A stretch of 64,000 bases of DNA from Telluribacter sp035998675. Its GTDB lineage: Bacteria > Bacteroidota > Bacteroidia > Cytophagales > Spirosomataceae. Positions within the stretch are counted from its first letter, which is position 1. Each line of letters starts with the position of its first letter. This document shows, piece after piece, positions 44,937-54,800 of this stretch. The stretch covers positions 1,058,186 to 1,122,185 of the forward strand of contig NZ_DASYHI010000020.1 of assembly GCF_035998675.1 (NCBI RefSeq), read 5' to 3'. Position numbers and translations under genes: made by a program. The notes under the pieces were generated by a model, which was not told where the DNA came from, made no database searches, and was given only the letters and a program-made list of their open reading frames with translations.

Positions 44937-46235
44937 ATGAATAAATCAATCCTGGTTATTGCACTTTGCTTTCTAACAACCATAACCAGAGCGCAAAGCC
45001 CTGTACCTGTTAAGCCAAGAATACTAATAAGTACAGATATAGGTGGCACTGACCCTGATGACAATCAATCCATGGCCCATTTGCTGATGTATAGCAATCA
45101 GTTTACGATGGAGGGTCTTGTTTCGTCCCCTTCCTACGGTACAGGGAGTAAAGGAGAGATCTTACGTATGATTAGTCTGTACGAAAAAGATTTGCCACAA
45201 CTCCGGAAGCATAACAAAGGTCTGGCGGCACCCGACTACCTGCGTTCAATAACAAAACAAGGCAGACTGGGAGGAGCACCATACAAAGGGTACATGGAGG
45301 CCACCGAAGGCTCGGAGTGGATTATTAAATGTGCAAAAAAGGAAAGTCCACAACCACTTTGGATATTAGTTTGGGGTGGTTTGGATGATTTGGCACAGGC
45401 ACTACATGATGAACCCGGAATTCAGAGCAGGATAAAAGTGTATTGGATCGGAGGCCCCAACAAAAAGTGGAGTGCGAATAGTTACGCCTATATCGCTGAG
45501 AACTTCCCAGGACTCTGGTTCATTGAAGTCAATTCAAGCTACTACGGATTCTTTTCTAATAATGATGCCCTGGATAGAATAGAAGGTTCAGATTATTATG
45601 ATCGATATATAAGTGGAGCTGGGTACTTGGGAAAAGACTTTAAAAATTACTACAAGGGTGAAATCAAAATGGGAGATACGCCTTCCCTTCTTTATATGAT
45701 GGATGGAAATCCTGATGATCCCACGCGGGAAAGTTGGGGTGGAAGTTTTGAGAAGTTCAATCACAGCCCCCGTATTGTTATTAATGGAACAACAAGTTTA
45801 GAGGATACGGTAGCTTTTTGTTCTATTCTTGAATTTCATTTCAAAGGTCCTGAAATGGACATCCCGGCAGATTCAGTTTGCTTTTGGATGGAGGTCCCTT
45901 ATGAGAAGACAGTGCAAAAGTGGCCAGGATACTATCGTGGCAACGGAGACTATGCCCTCAGATATATACCTAAAAAAGCTGAAACACTAAAATATAGATT
46001 CACTTCTCTTATCTCTGAACTCGACGGGCATGAGGGGACCATTGTAGTTGACAACTACTGGCCCGGCAAAAAGCATACAACTGATTATAAACTGGGAGAT
46101 AACTGGTATACGGATAAATCCGACCCAGACCTGTACGATGGAAAGATACAGGGAGGAAAAACAATCCTGAAATGGAAAAATGATGCTTTACTGGATTGGG
46201 CAAAACGTTGGGACTGGCTAAGGAAGAATAAGTAA
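44937..46235 (+). CDS. Secreted DUF1593 nucleoside hydrolase-like protein
   Basis: This 432-residue protein has a signal peptide (KSILVIALCFLTTITRAQ). The N-terminal domain (~25-290) has 'PRILISTDIGGTDPDDNQSM', the Asp cluster that binds calcium in the inosine-uridine nucleoside hydrolase fold, plus 'PLWILVWGGLDDLAQAL' and 'KVYWIGGPNKKWSANSYAY'. The C-terminal ~100 residues form a beta domain as in other DUF1593 proteins, which are often found in glycan loci and annotated cellulose-binding. The reaction is unknown, and glycoside or nucleoside hydrolysis is a guess from the fold. Confidence 0.87.
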   Translation: MNKSILVIALCFLTTITRAQSPVPVKPRILISTDIGGTDPDDNQSMAHLLMYSNQFTMEGLVSSPSYGTGSKGEILRMISLYEKDLPQLRKHNKGLAAPDYLRSITKQGRLGGAPYKGYMEATEGSEWIIKCAKKESPQPLWILVWGGLDDLAQALHDEPGIQSRIKVYWIGGPNKKWSANSYAYIAENFPGLWFIEVNSSYYGFFSNNDALDRIEGSDYYDRYISGAGYLGKDFKNYYKGEIKMGDTPSLLYMMDGNPDDPTRESWGGSFEKFNHSPRIVINGTTSLEDTVAFCSILEFHFKGPEMDIPADSVCFWMEVPYEKTVQKWPGYYRGNGDYALRYIPKKAETLKYRFTSLISELDGHEGTIVVDNYWPGKKHTTDYKLGDNWYTDKSDPDLYDGKIQGGKTILKWKNDALLDWAKRWDWLRKNK

Positions 46236-46368
46236 AGACCAACACCTTGGGTTGACAGTATTCAAGTAGCCAGTCATGAAGTAGATCCTGAATCCCGACT
46301 CACTAAAAGCTGCAAAAGATATGATGGAAGGCGTTCCTAAAGAATCGAAATCAGAATTTGAGTGAGCT

Positions 46369-46788
46369 ATGTTTTTTGCGGTGTGGGGATTTGTAATAAT
46401 GACCTTACCATCGCTGTATGTGAGCATCAAGAGAATCCGTGAGAAGAAAGAAATAATTAAAAATCAGACCTACGATACGGCAACAATAGTTAATATCGAA
46501 AAAGTACACAAGTCCAGGGCCTCGATACTTTTTATAAGGTTCCACTACCAGTACTCTTACCAGGGCCAGATTTTTAAAGACTATCGCGATTATAAATACC
46601 AACGCTATTTTGTCCATTTTACAGAGGACAAATGGAAGCACGTAGAAGGCAGGGCCTTTCCTGTTATTCTTTCTTCAGAAGATCCGTCCAAAAACAGTAT
46701 ATTGATGTTTTGGTCCGATTTCGCTAAATACAGTCTCCCTTTTCCGGATTCGCTAAAATGGAGCGAAAAAATCTTTTATAATAAATGA
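46369..46788 (+). CDS. Small membrane-anchored hypothetical protein (DUF3592-like)
   Basis: The 139-residue protein has one N-terminal membrane helix (MFFAVWGFVIMTLPSLYVS) and a charged turn (KRIREKKEI). A soluble part follows with a beta pattern 'TATIVNIEKVHKS...ILFIRFHYQYSYQGQIFKD', and a later stretch 'EGRAFPVILSSEDPSKN'. This resembles the DUF3592 architecture, in which a strand motif follows one helix, but I cannot confirm it. No function is suggested by neighbours. The 133 bp upstream contain a short in-frame coding-like tail, 'DSLKAAKDMMEGVPKESKSE', ending at 46364, perhaps a relic. Confidence 0.6.
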   Translation: MFFAVWGFVIMTLPSLYVSIKRIREKKEIIKNQTYDTATIVNIEKVHKSRASILFIRFHYQYSYQGQIFKDYRDYKYQRYFVHFTEDKWKHVEGRAFPVILSSEDPSKNSILMFWSDFAKYSLPFPDSLKWSEKIFYNK

Positions 46789-46967
46789 CAAATGTATATA
46801 AGAGGTTCGGCTAAACCGATAAATTTCTCAAATTGCCCCATGAAATGGCCGGAGGCCTGGGGTACTTCTCGTAGGTACCTTAAGAGCCTAGTTTTACCGC
46901 CAGCGGCCACACGATGCTGCGGCACAACGAGCTAATCGAATTATTCACAAACCCCAGAAATATAGTC

Positions 46968-48182
46968 ATGAAACTTCTCCTTTCCCTTATTGCTGTACTG
47001 AGCTTTTGCATACAAGGCAAAAGTCCATCTACTTCCGTTGTGGCTACCGAAAAAGATCAGTTAAGAACCGGTGCAGAACAAACGGATATGTACGTGCCTT
47101 ACTTGAAAGGCAAAAAGGTAGCAATTCTTGCTAATCAAACTTCCATTATTGGGAAGACTCATCTGGTGGATAGCCTTCATAGACTGGGCGTTACTATTGT
47201 AAAGGTGTTTGGTCCGGAACATGGCTTTCGCGGCAATGCCAGTGCCGGAACAGCCATAGCTGATGAAGCCGATCAGGCTACGGGTATCCCTATCGTATCA
47301 TTATACGGCAGGAAAAACAAACCTACAAAAGAGGATCTTGCTGATGTAGACCTGCTGATTTATGACCTTCAGGATGTAGGCTGCCGATTTTACACCAATA
47401 TCAATGCCTTGTCCCGCTTGATGGAGGCGTGTCATGAATACGGCAAGGAACTACTCATTCTTGACAGACCCAATCCTAATGGATATCTGATTGATGGCCC
47501 CATACTCGATATGCAATTTAAATCGGGTATTGGCATGTTTCCGCTACCTATGTCCCATGGATTAACGGTTGGTGAATTTGCTCAGATGGCTAATGGGGAA
47601 GGCTGGCTGACCAATAAAGTAAAGTGCAAGCTAAAAATCATTGAAGTGGCTAACTACAACCACGATATGCCGTATGATTTGCCGGTAAGTCCGTCGCCCA
47701 ATTTAAATACCCAACAGGCAGTCATGTTGTATCCGTCTACCTGCCTGTTTGAGGGCACTTACCTTAACCACGGCCGTGGTACATATTTCCCGTTTACGGT
47801 ACTTGGGAGTCCGGAGTTGAAAGGTAAATATGAATTCTCTTTCACCCCGACCAGCATCAAGGGCATGGCCGAAACGCCGCTTTTTATGAATCAGGTTTGT
47901 TACGGCCTTGATTTGCGAAAGTTTGATGTTGAGCAACTGAGAAAAAAGAAACTGATTAATCTGCAATGGCTGATGGAGCTCTACAAAGCTTCTCCCCACA
48001 AAGAAAAGTTTTTTGACTCCAGTCTGAGTAAAGAAATGGGGGTGATTGAACGACTTATCGGATCTGCCCAGATCAGGCAGCAGATTATAGATGGCAAATC
48101 CGAAAATGAAATCCGCCAAAGTTGGGAACCTGGCCTAAGCGACTATAAAGTAATGCGAAAAAAGTACCTCCTTTACCCTTGA
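46968..48182 (+). CDS. namZ: Exo-beta-N-acetylmuramidase NamZ-like (DUF1343, GH171)
   Basis: The start at 46968 (MKLLLSLIAVLSF) gives a signal peptide and 404 residues. The DUF1343 signature is clear: 'VAILANQTSIIGKTHLVD', 'KVFGPEHGFRGNASAG', 'LLIYDLQDVGCRFYTN' and 'LLILDRPNPNGYLIDGPI'. NamZ removes N-acetylmuramic acid from the non-reducing end of peptidoglycan fragments, as characterised for Bacillus subtilis and Tannerella homologs. It is probably used in cell-wall recycling or scavenging. It is in the same direction as the RNA ligase-like gene 173 bp downstream but not obviously co-transcribed. Confidence 0.9.
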   Translation: MKLLLSLIAVLSFCIQGKSPSTSVVATEKDQLRTGAEQTDMYVPYLKGKKVAILANQTSIIGKTHLVDSLHRLGVTIVKVFGPEHGFRGNASAGTAIADEADQATGIPIVSLYGRKNKPTKEDLADVDLLIYDLQDVGCRFYTNINALSRLMEACHEYGKELLILDRPNPNGYLIDGPILDMQFKSGIGMFPLPMSHGLTVGEFAQMANGEGWLTNKVKCKLKIIEVANYNHDMPYDLPVSPSPNLNTQQAVMLYPSTCLFEGTYLNHGRGTYFPFTVLGSPELKGKYEFSFTPTSIKGMAETPLFMNQVCYGLDLRKFDVEQLRKKKLINLQWLMELYKASPHKEKFFDSSLSKEMGVIERLIGSAQIRQQIIDGKSENEIRQSWEPGLSDYKVMRKKYLLYP

Positions 48183-48354
48183 TGCTTGTCCGCGGCTGAA
48201 CCCGACCCAACATGTTACTGATGAGTGAATAAAGCGGCGATGGCGGTGGCTGATTACGGCTTTCTCCCCCGTCCGAAAATCCATTATGGCAACATCCCGG
48301 CTCCTGCAATGGTTGGTAAAGTACCCTCTGTTGGAGGAGGGATAGTCTTACCAG

Positions 48355-48942
48355 TTGAATCAACCTGCCCGAGCCATGCCTGTACCTGCCAACCAAGCTC
48401 TCTTTTTTGTGGCCCTCCTGCCGGATGAACGGATTCAGCAGGAAGTGACGGAGTTCAAACAAATAGCGGCGGAGCAGTTCAGCAGCCGACACGCCTTAAA
48501 ATCACCTCCGCACATTACGATCATCCCCCCGTTTAAGTTGTCGAACGAAGAAGCCACTACCCTGCCCGAAACGATGTCGGTAGCTGCTTCCCGGCTAGCG
48601 CCCTTCCCGGTACAGCTTCAGGGATTTGATCACTTTGGGCGGTCCGCCGCGCGGAATAGAGTGATTTTTGTGGATGTGGTAATAGATGAGGCACTGCGGC
48701 GCTGCCAGCGGGTGACGGCGGAGGTATTTTATCAGCAATTGAATGTCCAACCCGACGACCGCCCTTTTCACGCCCACATGACCGTGGCCTTCAAGGACCT
48801 GCAGCGCCAGGTATTCCGGGATGCCTGGGCTTACTTCTCCCAACTGCCTTACGAAAGAGAATTCACCGTCAACGCTCTTACTCTTTTGAAGCATAACGGG
48901 CAGCGGTGGGAAGTTATTTTTAATGCTGAATTAGGAGGATAG
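48355..48942 (+). CDS. 2'-5' RNA ligase family protein (2H phosphoesterase, LigT/ThpR-like)
   Basis: This 195-residue cytoplasmic protein has both HxT motifs of the 2H phosphoesterase superfamily: H53-I-T in 'SPPHITIIPPFKL' and H141-M-T in 'FHAHMTVAFKDL'. Members cleave or form 2',5'-phosphodiester bonds and open 2',3'-cyclic phosphates on RNA. Their cellular role in bacteria is poorly known. ATG at 48355 is used; the Met at 48376 is also possible. A bidirectional terminator follows. Confidence 0.87.
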   Translation: MNQPARAMPVPANQALFFVALLPDERIQQEVTEFKQIAAEQFSSRHALKSPPHITIIPPFKLSNEEATTLPETMSVAASRLAPFPVQLQGFDHFGRSAARNRVIFVDVVIDEALRRCQRVTAEVFYQQLNVQPDDRPFHAHMTVAFKDLQRQVFRDAWAYFSQLPYEREFTVNALTLLKHNGQRWEVIFNAELGG

Positions 48943-48970
48943 CGATTCTATTTCTTACCTAAAATTAAGA

Positions 48971-49006
48971 AAGGCAGTTCCGTACTATCGTGTACAGAAC
49001 TGCCTT
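48971..49006. terminator. Bidirectional terminator hairpin
   Basis: AAGGCAGTTC (48971-48980) and GAACTGCCTT (48997-49006) form a perfect 10-bp stem, with an inner GTAC/GTAC pair shortening the loop. It lies between the convergent RNA ligase-like gene and lipoprotein gene. Confidence 0.8.
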
Positions 49007-49045
49007 CCTGATGTTCGCCTGGGAAAGAACCAGGGTAGTTATGTA

Positions 49046-50026
49046 CTATCTGAATTGCTGAATGCTATACGTATCGGATTGTAGTTTGGAAGGGTCGCCC
49101 ATGGCCGCGCCAATCTCCCCGATGCGCGCGTTGAGCGTAAAAATTTCCTCGTTCACGTAGGTACTGGTGGTGGCCATGGAGTAGCCCGTTTCGTCCGTTC
49201 GGACTACCGAGGCGGTCGAGAAGTTGTCGTTGCTCCGGACCAGTGCCACACGGCTGCCGCTGCCCGTCACCACGTACAGGTCGGTAGTACCTACGAGTGT
49301 GAGGCCGTCGCCCGGCAGGCTGCTGATGCCTCCTACTTCCGTTACAGCGTTGCCGTTGTTGAGGTCTACTTTGTACAGCTTTCCGGCTCCCGTATTGGCC
49401 ACGATCAGGTACCCGTTGGGGTGGTACACGATACCATTCAGGCCAAAGGTCGGACTTGAAAAGCGGGCCTCATCGCGTACCAGTACGCTGGCCTGTCCGT
49501 CGGCGGTTACCTGGTATATCACCGGAGAAAATGAATCCGTTACGTATACCTTACCGTTGGGGTCAAGGGCCAGGTCATTGGCAAAATGGTTCACACCCGG
49601 TAGTAGGTCATCCAGGTCTACCCGCCTTTCCAGCTTGCGGGTGCTGAGATCGAACACCAGCAATTCGGCCGTTTTCCGAACCGTTTGGGGGCTGCTTTTG
49701 GTGGAAACTCCGTTGTCGCTGTTGGCTACGAAAATGCGGCCATTGGCTACCTTCACCCCCACTCCACTGATCAGCTCAGGTACCGACAGCAGGTCCTGAT
49801 ACTGACCACTGGGGCTTACGGTACCCAGTTTACCCTGGGTAAGAGAAGTAATGATAAAGCGATCCAATTGAGACGAGTAGGCAATCCCCTCGGGGTACTG
49901 CCGCTCCGCCACAAATTCAATGCGTTCAGGAAAGGCCGCGTTCGGGCTGTCGCGATGGTCTTCACAGGCCGTTACACCACATACTGCCGCTACGAACAGC
50001 GTACCGGAAATAAATTTTTTCTTCAT
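49046..50026 (-). CDS. Lipoprotein with SMP-30/NHL-type beta-propeller
   Basis: The start at 50026 (MKKKFISGTLFVAAVCGVTACED) places a lipobox Cys near residue 21 and gives 326 residues; an upstream ATG at 50047 adds seven residues. The mature part is made of repeated blades ('PEGIAYSSQLDRFIITSL', 'HFANDLALDPNGKVYVTDSF', 'GLNGIVYHPNGYLIVANTG', 'LPGDGLTLVGTTDLYVVTG'), as in SMP-30/gluconolactonase-like six-bladed propellers. Whether it is an enzyme or only binds a ligand is not clear. It has its own promoter region in the 171 bp before the divergent sulfatase. Confidence 0.82.
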   Translation of the reverse strand: MKKKFISGTLFVAAVCGVTACEDHRDSPNAAFPERIEFVAERQYPEGIAYSSQLDRFIITSLTQGKLGTVSPSGQYQDLLSVPELISGVGVKVANGRIFVANSDNGVSTKSSPQTVRKTAELLVFDLSTRKLERRVDLDDLLPGVNHFANDLALDPNGKVYVTDSFSPVIYQVTADGQASVLVRDEARFSSPTFGLNGIVYHPNGYLIVANTGAGKLYKVDLNNGNAVTEVGGISSLPGDGLTLVGTTDLYVVTGSGSRVALVRSNDNFSTASVVRTDETGYSMATTSTYVNEEIFTLNARIGEIGAAMGDPSKLQSDTYSIQQFR

Positions 50027-50197
50027 TGCAATCATTATTTTAATCATTAAAAGTTTTGATCCATAAAAGGATCATACCGGGCCGATTGTATAAGACTCCC
50101 GCAGCTCGTTGGGTAATGTCTTCCATCGGAAAAAAAAATCCCATCTATAAACGGCGGTCCAAATAATCTTTTGAACTAGACTAGAATCGGCTGCAAA

Positions 50198-51790
50198 ATG
50201 ACTTTTAGAGTATACATCTCATTCCGAAGCCAATTTTCCCTTTTGATGAAAAAGTACGTCCAGTTTCTTTCCCGTCCGGTTTGCAAGGGCATCGCGACCC
50301 TCCGGGCGCTGCGTCTGCAACGTCCACTTAGTCCGTTCTGCCTCATCTTCTACGGCCTGCTGCACCTCCTGCCTGGGGTTTCCAGCTTAACTTTTGCCCA
50401 ATCCACCCGTCCCAACATCCTGTTCATCTTTGCCGATGACCTGCGGGCCGACGCGCTGGGCTGCTACGGGAATGGGTACGTCAAGACACCCGTGTTGGAT
50501 AGTCTGGCCAGAGCCGGAACGCTCTTTACCAATGCTTATATACTGGGAGGGCACCACGGCGCGGTCTGCGCCCCAAGCCGGGCCATGCTCATGAGCGGAC
50601 AAAGCTACTTTCGGGTGAAAGACAAACTCAAAGGCGTGCATACGCTGCCGATTCACCTCCGGCAGAACGGCTACACTACCTTCCTGACCGGTAAGTGGCA
50701 CAACGAACCGGAAGTCATAGGCAGGAGTTTTGACCAGGCCCGTAATCTGCTGCTGGGTGGTATGGCCAACCACTTTGAGGTAACTCTCCGCGATCTTAAA
50801 CCCGATGGTGCCTTCACAGAACCCGTCAAAAAGGGCTTTTCGACGGATATTTTTACCGACACAGCATTGGAGTTCCTGGACCAACATGATGGCCGCAAGC
50901 CCTTTTTTGCCTACGTCCCGTACAGCGTACCCCACGACCCGCGCTCACCACTGCCCGCCGACCTGGCCCTATACAATGAGCAGGAAGTACCGTTGCCGCC
51001 CAATTTCATGTCGTTGCATCCGTTCAGCTTTGGTAATTCCATGAGCATTCGGGACGAACTGCTGGCTCCCTTTCCGCGGACGCCGGAGGTGATCCGCGCG
51101 CAGACTGCCGAGTACTACGCGCTTATCACCCACCTGGACCGCTCCGTGGGCCGACTAATCCGGAAGCTGCGCGAAAAGGGCCTTGATAAGAATACCCTCA
51201 TTGTATTTACATCGGACAATGGGCTGGCATTGGGAAGCCACGGCCTGCTGGGCAAGCAGAGCGTGTACGAACACTCCATGCACGTACCCCTGATCCTGGC
51301 TGGCAAGGGCATCCCGAAGAATAAAAAAACAGAGGCATTTGCCTACCTCTTCGACCTGTTCCCGACACTATGCCAGTACGCAGGTGTTAGCCAGCCTACG
51401 GGTATTGACGGAAAAACGCTGCTGCCCATTATTCAGGGCAAGGCGCAGTCAGTCCGGCCCTACATCCTGAACGCCTACATGGACTTCCAGCGGTCGGTGC
51501 GGGATGAGCGCTACAAACTAATCCGGTACCCGGCCGTGGACCATACCCTGCTCTTTGACCTGCAGAACGACCCCTACGAGCTGGTGAACCTGGCCCGGAA
51601 GCCGGAGCACGCCCGGCGGGTGCAGAAGATGCTGGAAGTAATGCAAACCCAGCAGCAGCTATACGGGGATCACCTCCCTCTGACCGCCGCTGCGGTACTT
51701 CCGCTCAGCTGGGACTACCGCACCATTGAGCGCAAGCCTGATCAATGGCAGCCTAAGGAAGTAGTGGAGAAGTACTTTAATGAGCGTTAG
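50198..51790 (+). CDS. Sulfatase (formylglycine Cys-type), exported
   Basis: This sulfatase has 530 residues from 50198, or 514 from the ATG at 50246. The N-terminus is long and basic before the hydrophobic export segment ('FCLIFYGLLHLLPGVSSLTFAQ'), which is unusual for the group. 'ILFIFADDLRADALGCYGN' holds metal ligands. The modifiable Cys is C124 in 'GAVCAPSRAMLMSGQ', with A instead of S at the second position of the motif, a permitted variant. 'FLTGKWHNEPE', 'VPYSVPHDPRSP' and 'FTSDNGLALGSHGLLGKQ' follow. Unlike the other three sulfatases it is not next to a SusCD pair. Confidence 0.9.
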   Translation: MTFRVYISFRSQFSLLMKKYVQFLSRPVCKGIATLRALRLQRPLSPFCLIFYGLLHLLPGVSSLTFAQSTRPNILFIFADDLRADALGCYGNGYVKTPVLDSLARAGTLFTNAYILGGHHGAVCAPSRAMLMSGQSYFRVKDKLKGVHTLPIHLRQNGYTTFLTGKWHNEPEVIGRSFDQARNLLLGGMANHFEVTLRDLKPDGAFTEPVKKGFSTDIFTDTALEFLDQHDGRKPFFAYVPYSVPHDPRSPLPADLALYNEQEVPLPPNFMSLHPFSFGNSMSIRDELLAPFPRTPEVIRAQTAEYYALITHLDRSVGRLIRKLREKGLDKNTLIVFTSDNGLALGSHGLLGKQSVYEHSMHVPLILAGKGIPKNKKTEAFAYLFDLFPTLCQYAGVSQPTGIDGKTLLPIIQGKAQSVRPYILNAYMDFQRSVRDERYKLIRYPAVDHTLLFDLQNDPYELVNLARKPEHARRVQKMLEVMQTQQQLYGDHLPLTAAAVLPLSWDYRTIERKPDQWQPKEVVEKYFNER

Positions 51791-51854
51791 GTACAGTACT
51801 AAACCGGAAAGTAGGAGCCTCTCTTAGCAGGCCGCATGGAAGTGGGTAGTTTTA

Positions 51855-54800
51855 TTACCCTACATACGCGCCCTCTTCGGTTTGCCGGAGCAGCGACAGC
51901 GCCGCCAGGGTGTCCAGGAGCGGATGTACTTTGTCGGCTTTGGTACGCTGGAAGCGTTTGGCTACCTGCTCTATACTCAGCGGCTGACCTGCCTGCTGTA
52001 CCACGTCCCGGATGGCCTGCATCTGCTGGGCCAGTTCCTTCGGCCATTCCATAGGCCCGGTAATTCCGGCTGGTGTAGTGGCACCCGGTGCGGCGGCACC
52101 TGTTGCACCGGCGGGCTTTGTAGTTGCCGTAGCGAGTTCCAGTCCCAGTTGCGGCTGCCCTGGTACTTTGGGGGCCTGGTAGTCCGGACGCAGGTACCTG
52201 ATGTGCCCCGCCAGTTCTTCGCGGGCGCGCTCGTGGTTGAGGCGCACGAGGCGGTTAAGTACCTCGGCTTCGGGCAGGTCGGTGGGCCAGCCGTAGGCTT
52301 CGGCCACGGCGGCGTCCAGTTGCTGGTGCAGGCTGAGTACTACCGAGGCCAGGCCCTGCTGGTGGGTAGTTTGTTCTTTGGCGGTAAGGGGCTCCCCGGT
52401 TTTCAGCTTTTCTACCACGTTGTACAGGTCGGTGAGCGTCAGCGTGGGGTACTGCGCATGCTGGCGTTTGCGGTGGAGGTCCAGTTGCTCAGCCAGTTGC
52501 CGGATGCGCTCCTGCTGCTCCGGGGTGGCGTCGGGAAAGGGGAAGGTTTGGAAACAACGGGAGCTATTATATCTTGGAGTGTTACCCCCCAAATCCCCTC
52601 CTGTTGCCAAGGCCCAAACGACATGAAAGCTGCTTGAAAGTATTCCTAAATATTGTGCATCGTCCAAAGCAATAGCCACCAGCATATGGTCAGGAGTAAT
52701 ATCCGTGTCCAGGAACTGGAACAAACGATGCTTAGCCGTTTCTGGTGTAGCTATGTAACGGGAAAGACATTGTATAGCGCTTCGCAGACCTTTTCTTGTT
52801 TCTCCAAATTCCCACCATATTTCTTTCAGTTTCTTGCGGTTATTTTGGTCTCGCTCTGGCTTTACGTATGTATAAACGTGCTGGTATAATTCAGGAAATC
52901 CTGTTATGACTTGGGTTTCATTTAACCCAAATAAATCAATCAGGAATACGCCACGGGGCCGGGAAGTTAAGTCCTTTCCGTTGCGATAAGGGCGGATGCG
53001 GGCATCAATTTTTGGATTAGTACCCAGGCCAAGTTTTCTGGCTTCTTCTAATGTCACGATAAATCCAGAACCAGCCAGCATCATACCATTGCTGGTAATT
53101 CCCATGTTGGCTTTGAGCGCATAAGTTCCGGCAACATCGGCTCCGACCGTAAAATCTGTGTTGATAGTTCCGCCCCTTTCAGCAAGCTCTACTTCGTATG
53201 CATCATCGTCGTTTGTTGCCACCTCGTGAGTAACCGTTGCCAAAGTTCCTGTGTGTGTACCCGCCCGCGCTACACTCATGGCAATTCGTACTGCCGCCCC
53301 CTGAGCGCTGTCTACCCACGGGTGGTCAGGAATGGCAAAGGTGAGAGACAAGGGAGGTTCCGCCTCCAGATGACGTTGAATGAGGCGTCGATTGAAGGTT
53401 TGCGTGATTGAATTGGTCGTAATAAAGCCAAACGTTTCGGCTTTTCCCTGTCGGACAATTTCAGCCGCTTTTTCCCACCAGTACATAACCAAATCAGCCG
53501 ATTCAGGTACCACATTTTTATACGTTTTCCGTAAAGCTTCCACGTAGGCGTCACCCAATGCGCCCCTCATAGCCTTATCTCCAACAAAGGGCGGATTACC
53601 AATAATAAAATCTGCTTTCGGCCATTCGGTCGGTTTAGCATTCAGAAACCCTTCGTCATAGGTAAGTACCGCGTCCTGCTGCCGGATGTTCTCGTACTCG
53701 TCGAGCAGGGGTTCGCGCAGTTCGCTGGCTCCGTTGGTACGCAGGTGCCACTGCAGGTACCCTATCTTAAGTACCACGTCGGCAATGGCCGCGGCGCGGG
53801 GGTTCAGTTCCAGTCCCAGCAGCTGGCGCGGGCTTACGGTAGTACCACCGCCCAGGTCTAACACGGCCGTTTGTCCGTAGCTGTTGATGGCCGCCAAGAC
53901 TTCACCTTCCAGCCGTTTGAGGTGTTCGAGCGTTACGTACAGGAAGTTACCCGAGCCGCAGGCCGGGTCCAGAATCCGGATGGAGGTAAGGCGGTTCAGG
54001 AAGCGTACCAGCTCGTCCCGGGCTTTTTTGGGTTTATCTTCGTCCAGAAGGCGGGCCGCGGCGGCCTGGGCGGCGGCCCATTCCTGACGCAGCGGCTCCA
54101 GCACAGTAGGTAGTACCAGTCGCTCCACGTAGCGGCGCGGGGTATAGTGGGCACCCAGCTTGTGGCGCTCGCGGGGGTCGAGGGCGCGTTCCAGCAGGGT
54201 GCCAAATATGGCGGGCTCTACGGTAGTCCAGTCGGCTTTGGCGGCTTCCAGCAGCAGCTCTATCTGGTCGGCAGTCAGGGGCAGGGCCGTGGCATCGTGA
54301 AACAGCTTTCCGTTGAACCGCCGCAGGCGGGCTTTCAGGTCGGGCGAAAAGCCTCCGGCATCCATGGTATGCCACAGGCTCTGCAGGGCATCGGGCAGGT
54401 ACTCACGCAGGTCGTCGCCCGCGTACTTCTGCAATAGTCCCAGAAATGATTTTTCGGGAATGAGCCCTACATCCTCAGCAAACATGGTAAACAGGCAGCG
54501 CATCAGAAACTGGGCTACCAGGTCAGGCGCGTGTCCCGCCCGCTCCAGTTGGGCCGACAAGTTGGCGAGGTAGCCCGCCAGCTCCCGCGTAACCCGGGCC
54601 GACCGACGACTGGGGTCCAGTTCGCGGGGGTCCGTAAATATCTGCCGCAGGAGGTTTCGCGTTTCCTCCCCGGCCAGGCTGTTCAGGGAGAGGCGGTAGC
54701 GGGTCTGGTCCGGAAACGGTACGTAGGTGTCACCCACGCCGGTGAAGTTGGTGTACAGGTCAATACAATAGCCCACGTCGGCCACCAGCACAAACACCGG

